From the NCBI RefSeq assembly GCF_964340395.1, contig NC_135565.1:8651742-8710241 (forward strand): DNA of 58,500 bases, written 5' to 3'. Under the pieces are notes generated by a model. That model ran no database searches and was not told where the DNA came from. It saw nothing but the letters and a program-made list of their open reading frames with translations. The position numbers were made by a program, and so were the translations under genes. This DNA comes from Glandiceps talaboti (lineage: Eukaryota; Hemichordata; Enteropneusta; Spengelidae). Positions 56,427-58,500 of the stretch are shown here, in pieces (within the stretch, counting starts at the first letter, position 1; each line of letters starts with the position of its first letter).

Positions 56427-56498
56427 AAGTGGAGTAAATTTCTTAGGTTCTGAAATATCTCCCCTGGTAGAATCTTCAATCCGTTTGCGGAGAGGTCT
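56427..56498 (-). CDS. 72-nt LRR exon (extracellular type), second gene
   Basis: Acceptor TAACCTTTTCACAG and donor GTAAGG enclose exactly 72 nt, phase 2 at both ends, encoding DLSANGLKILPGEIFQNLRN LLHL (split here for length). One LRR per 72-nt, phase-2 exon is the classic exon unit of extracellular LRR proteins (Slit, peroxidasin, LGR and LRR-Ig receptors). Together with 55870-55943 it marks a minus-strand LRR gene distinct from the PIDD1-like gene, whose LRRs lie in one large exon. The rest of that gene was not found in the window. Confidence 0.62.
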
Positions 56499-56580
56499 CT
56501 GTGAAAAGGTTACCAACGAAATATGTAAGAGGTAATACCCTTTATACCGAATACATGAATACGAAAGAGAAAGAAAAATA

Positions 56581-56619
56581 CCCCCCCCCCCCAAAAAAAA
56601 AAAAAAAAAAAAAAAAAAA
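56581..56619 (+). repeat. C12-A27 homopolymer pair
   Basis: Twelve C followed by about 27 A. It may be the tail of an unrecognised retroposon or simple slippage; no element could be attached to it. Confidence 0.8.
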
Positions 56620-56779
56620 TGAGAACAGAATTTCCATATATAAATGAATTGTAATGTCAGAGCTAAATATTGACAGATATGCAATAAACTGCTTTGTATC
56701 GGTTAAGAACTCGGAGCGTAAAAATTTACTTAGTATACAGTACTACTATAATTCATAGTGATAACAGAGCTTGTAAACG

Positions 56780-56919
56780 ACGTGATTGGTTGTATGCTAT
56801 AAACTAAATATTCATTTAACGTTACTTGAATTGCAAATAGGCTTGACGTGATTAATCCGGTTGTATGCTGCAAACTAAGTAATAATCATTTAACGTTACT
56901 TGAATTGCAGATAGGCTAA
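56780..56919. repeat. Two-copy tandem repeat, ~70 bp
   Basis: ACGTGATT...GGTTGTATGCT, AAACTAA and ATTTAACGTTACTTGAATTG, then CAAATAGGC/CAGATAGGC occur in the same order at 56780-56845 and 56846-56919 with small indels. Confidence 0.8.
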
Positions 56920-57029
56920 ACTACTTAAACAAAGTAACAATCTGAAGTGTTTTTGAATTAAATGTGCATCTTCCCAAAGGTTGTTAACATTCACGCATAT
57001 TATCAGTTTTTGGCGGTCCTACTAATTAC

Positions 57030-57265
57030 TGCCCGGGACTGCCCGGGAGATACAAGAAGTGCCCGGGAGCAAACTGGAGGCCAAATGGCACTCAAAAGTC
57101 GATATTTATGTGCATTGGCCCACTTCGAATGTATATTGACCAAAATTTAGTGTATTCAAGCCCCCGATTGCTGCTTTTCCAGTCATAAATTTTCTGGCGT
57201 GTTACAGACATTGATGGCTACAGCATATATTACTGCCCGGGACACATCTGGCCTGCCCGGGCCAA
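57030..57265. repeat. Clustered GCCCGGG motifs
   Basis: The palindromic word TGCCCGGG(A/C) occurs at about 57031, 57042, 57059, 57234 and 57252, in pairs spaced 11-18 bp, in otherwise AT-rich DNA. The same word occurs in the 205-bp repeats at 58096 and 58305. Confidence 0.6.
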
Positions 57266-57637
57266 ATTTAGACATCTAATCGATATCAAAAGTTGATTCG
57301 TAAATAAACCAGAATGTTACGAACCCTGTCTAACCTAAATTATGATCATTCAAGTCTTCTTTTATCGTTTTTCAGGCTAAAAACCGTTCGTTCACCTCGA
57401 TCTCTGTACAGTCTATCTGCGCCATCTTGTTTCATGGAATATACCATTCTGTAGAAGGGGTGCTTAGCCTTAGTAACGGCCTCAAATTGCCCACGTAACC
57501 ATGGCGCCCGTGTGTGAGAAATTTACACAGAAATTATTGTCACGCGATAACATATCATACATGTGACTGAATGTATCAATATACTAATAAATTAAATTAA
57601 ATCATATCATATCAATGTTGTTGAATACGATATGTAT

Positions 57638-57868
57638 TCAAGACACAATAATTGCTCTTGTAGGGTTTCTATCACACAGGATAACCAGGCGTGCCAGAGG
57701 CAGAGAGGTAGTACAATTTTTGTCAATACAAGTAGGCCGACACGTTTTCCTACATTCAGTCAAATCATACGTTATTTTCACCTGTGACCATGCATGTTGA
57801 TATCTAGACTTTATTACAGGTTTATCTACTCTCTCCTCAAGGACGCTGACCTCTACAGTTATTTTCAT
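57638..57868 (-). other. Unrecognised 76-codon minus-strand frame
   Basis: The frame begins MKITVEVSVLEERVDKPVIK and includes a Cys-containing CRKTCRPTCIDKNC. A possible donor (CACAG/GTGAAA) lies inside it. No family recognised; it could be an exon of the neighbouring minus-strand gene or chance. Confidence 0.2.
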
Positions 57869-57944
57869 TTGGAAATTTTCAAAACAAAATGGTTATCGTC
57901 GAAATTTTACACAAGTAAACAAGCAAGACATAGACAGCATTGAT

Positions 57945-58500
57945 ACTGACAAAGACATAGCTACAAAATTGCTCCATTTCATAAAAGGTAAAAAAAAAGA
58001 GTTGTTTTTAAGGCCCAAGAATTGTCATTGCCGTCACCCATAGCAACCGGTGCTAAGTAGTGGTGTTCCTAAGGTAGGAACATATATCATCGAGTGCCCG
58101 GGGAAAATTGCGCCTCGATAACACCATTAGAATTATATAGATGTACAGTATGGATACTAACTAAGGGCATAGCTACAAAAATGTATAATTTCAAGAAAGC
58201 AAAAGTGACATTTTGCGCTCGACAATTGACGTTGCCGTCGCCCAAGGCAACCGGTGCTAAGTAATGGCGTTCCCTAAGATAGGGGAGGGGGACATATATC
58301 GAGTGCCCGGGGAAAATCGCGGAAGGGCAATGCATTTAAAAGTATATAAATATATAGTATAGATACTTAGAAGGGTATAGCTACACAATTTTATAATTTC
58401 AAGAAAATAAAACTGACATTTTGGGCCCGACAATTGCCGTTGTCGTCACCCATAATTAACAACCGGCGCTTAGCAATGGCGTTGCTAAGATGGAGGCGGG
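57945..58500 (+). repeat. ~205-bp tandem repeat, at least three copies, continuing past the window
   Basis: Anchors: CATAGCTACAAAATTG (57957), CATAGCTACAAAAATG (58168) and TATAGCTACACAATTT (58374), spaced 211 and 206 bp. Each is followed by TTTCA-AAAA, GACATTTTG, a Cys-Gly-rich GACAATTG-CGTTG-CGTC-CCCA, AACCGG-GCT and GTTCC/GTTGCTAAGAT. A GAGTGCCCGGGGAAAAT word is in the first two copies. The last copy is cut by the window end. Confidence 0.8.

Overview
This is animal nuclear DNA: spliceosomal introns with GT/AG borders, abundant microsatellites, and a rich set of eukaryotic retroelements (CR1-like LINEs, a DIRS/Ngaro-like element, a Penelope-like element, a Crypton remnant, tRNA-derived SINEs). 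Domain content (leucine-rich repeats, two ZU5 units and a UPA domain in one protein) and repeat content suggest a marine invertebrate. An invertebrate deuterostome such as amphioxus, a hemichordate or an echinoderm fits best, but the sequence alone does not settle it.

The main gene is on the minus strand and fills 483-43584. Eight coding exons (43584-43500, 32103-30913, 9544-9272, 8867-8821, 6481-6188, 2497-2315, 1994-1660, 888-483) join with compatible phases into an open frame of 938 codons encoding LRR array - ZU5 - ZU5 - UPA, the architecture of PIDD1 (p53-induced death-domain protein, scaffold of the PIDDosome). The frame is still open at the last donor, so the C-terminal exon(s), expected to carry a death domain, lie left of position 1. 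Its introns, up to about 21 kb, hold nearly everything else.

1-9.5 kb: 3' half of the gene, a decayed Penelope-like element (3722-5580) and an 885-bp element with ~150-bp inverted repeats (7542-8426). 9.5-31 kb: one intron with diverged tandem repeats, a SINE, LINE fragments, three arrays of an ~20-bp 'TTATTACAAATGTCGGCAA' minisatellite, a 5.7-kb inverted-repeat transposon with a 5-bp target duplication (18689-24385) that contains a truncated LINE, a 600-bp cluster of tetranucleotide arrays, and two LINE ends pointing at each other. 32-43.5 kb: an intron with a three-level nest: a LINE remnant split at 33473/41721 by a DIRS/Ngaro-like element with split direct repeats A1-pol-B1-A2-B2, which was itself entered by a full-length CR1-like LINE with both ORFs intact (37017-41260). 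The LINE remnant also carries a 102-bp foldback element with a 9-bp target duplication.

44.6-52.1 kb, upstream of the PIDD-like gene, consists of imperfect tandem copies of one block. Each of the first three copies keeps a candidate minus-strand splice donor, so the copies may be alternative leader exons. A Crypton remnant interrupts one copy, and the neighbouring copy preserves the empty site. 52.2-58.5 kb holds parts of at least one more minus-strand gene: a terminal coding exon (53004-52780) and two LRR exons, one exactly 72 nt with phase-2 borders as in extracellular LRR receptors. It also holds SINE copies and, at the right edge, a ~205-bp tandem repeat. No rRNA, intact tRNA, CRISPR or bacterial-type feature was seen.
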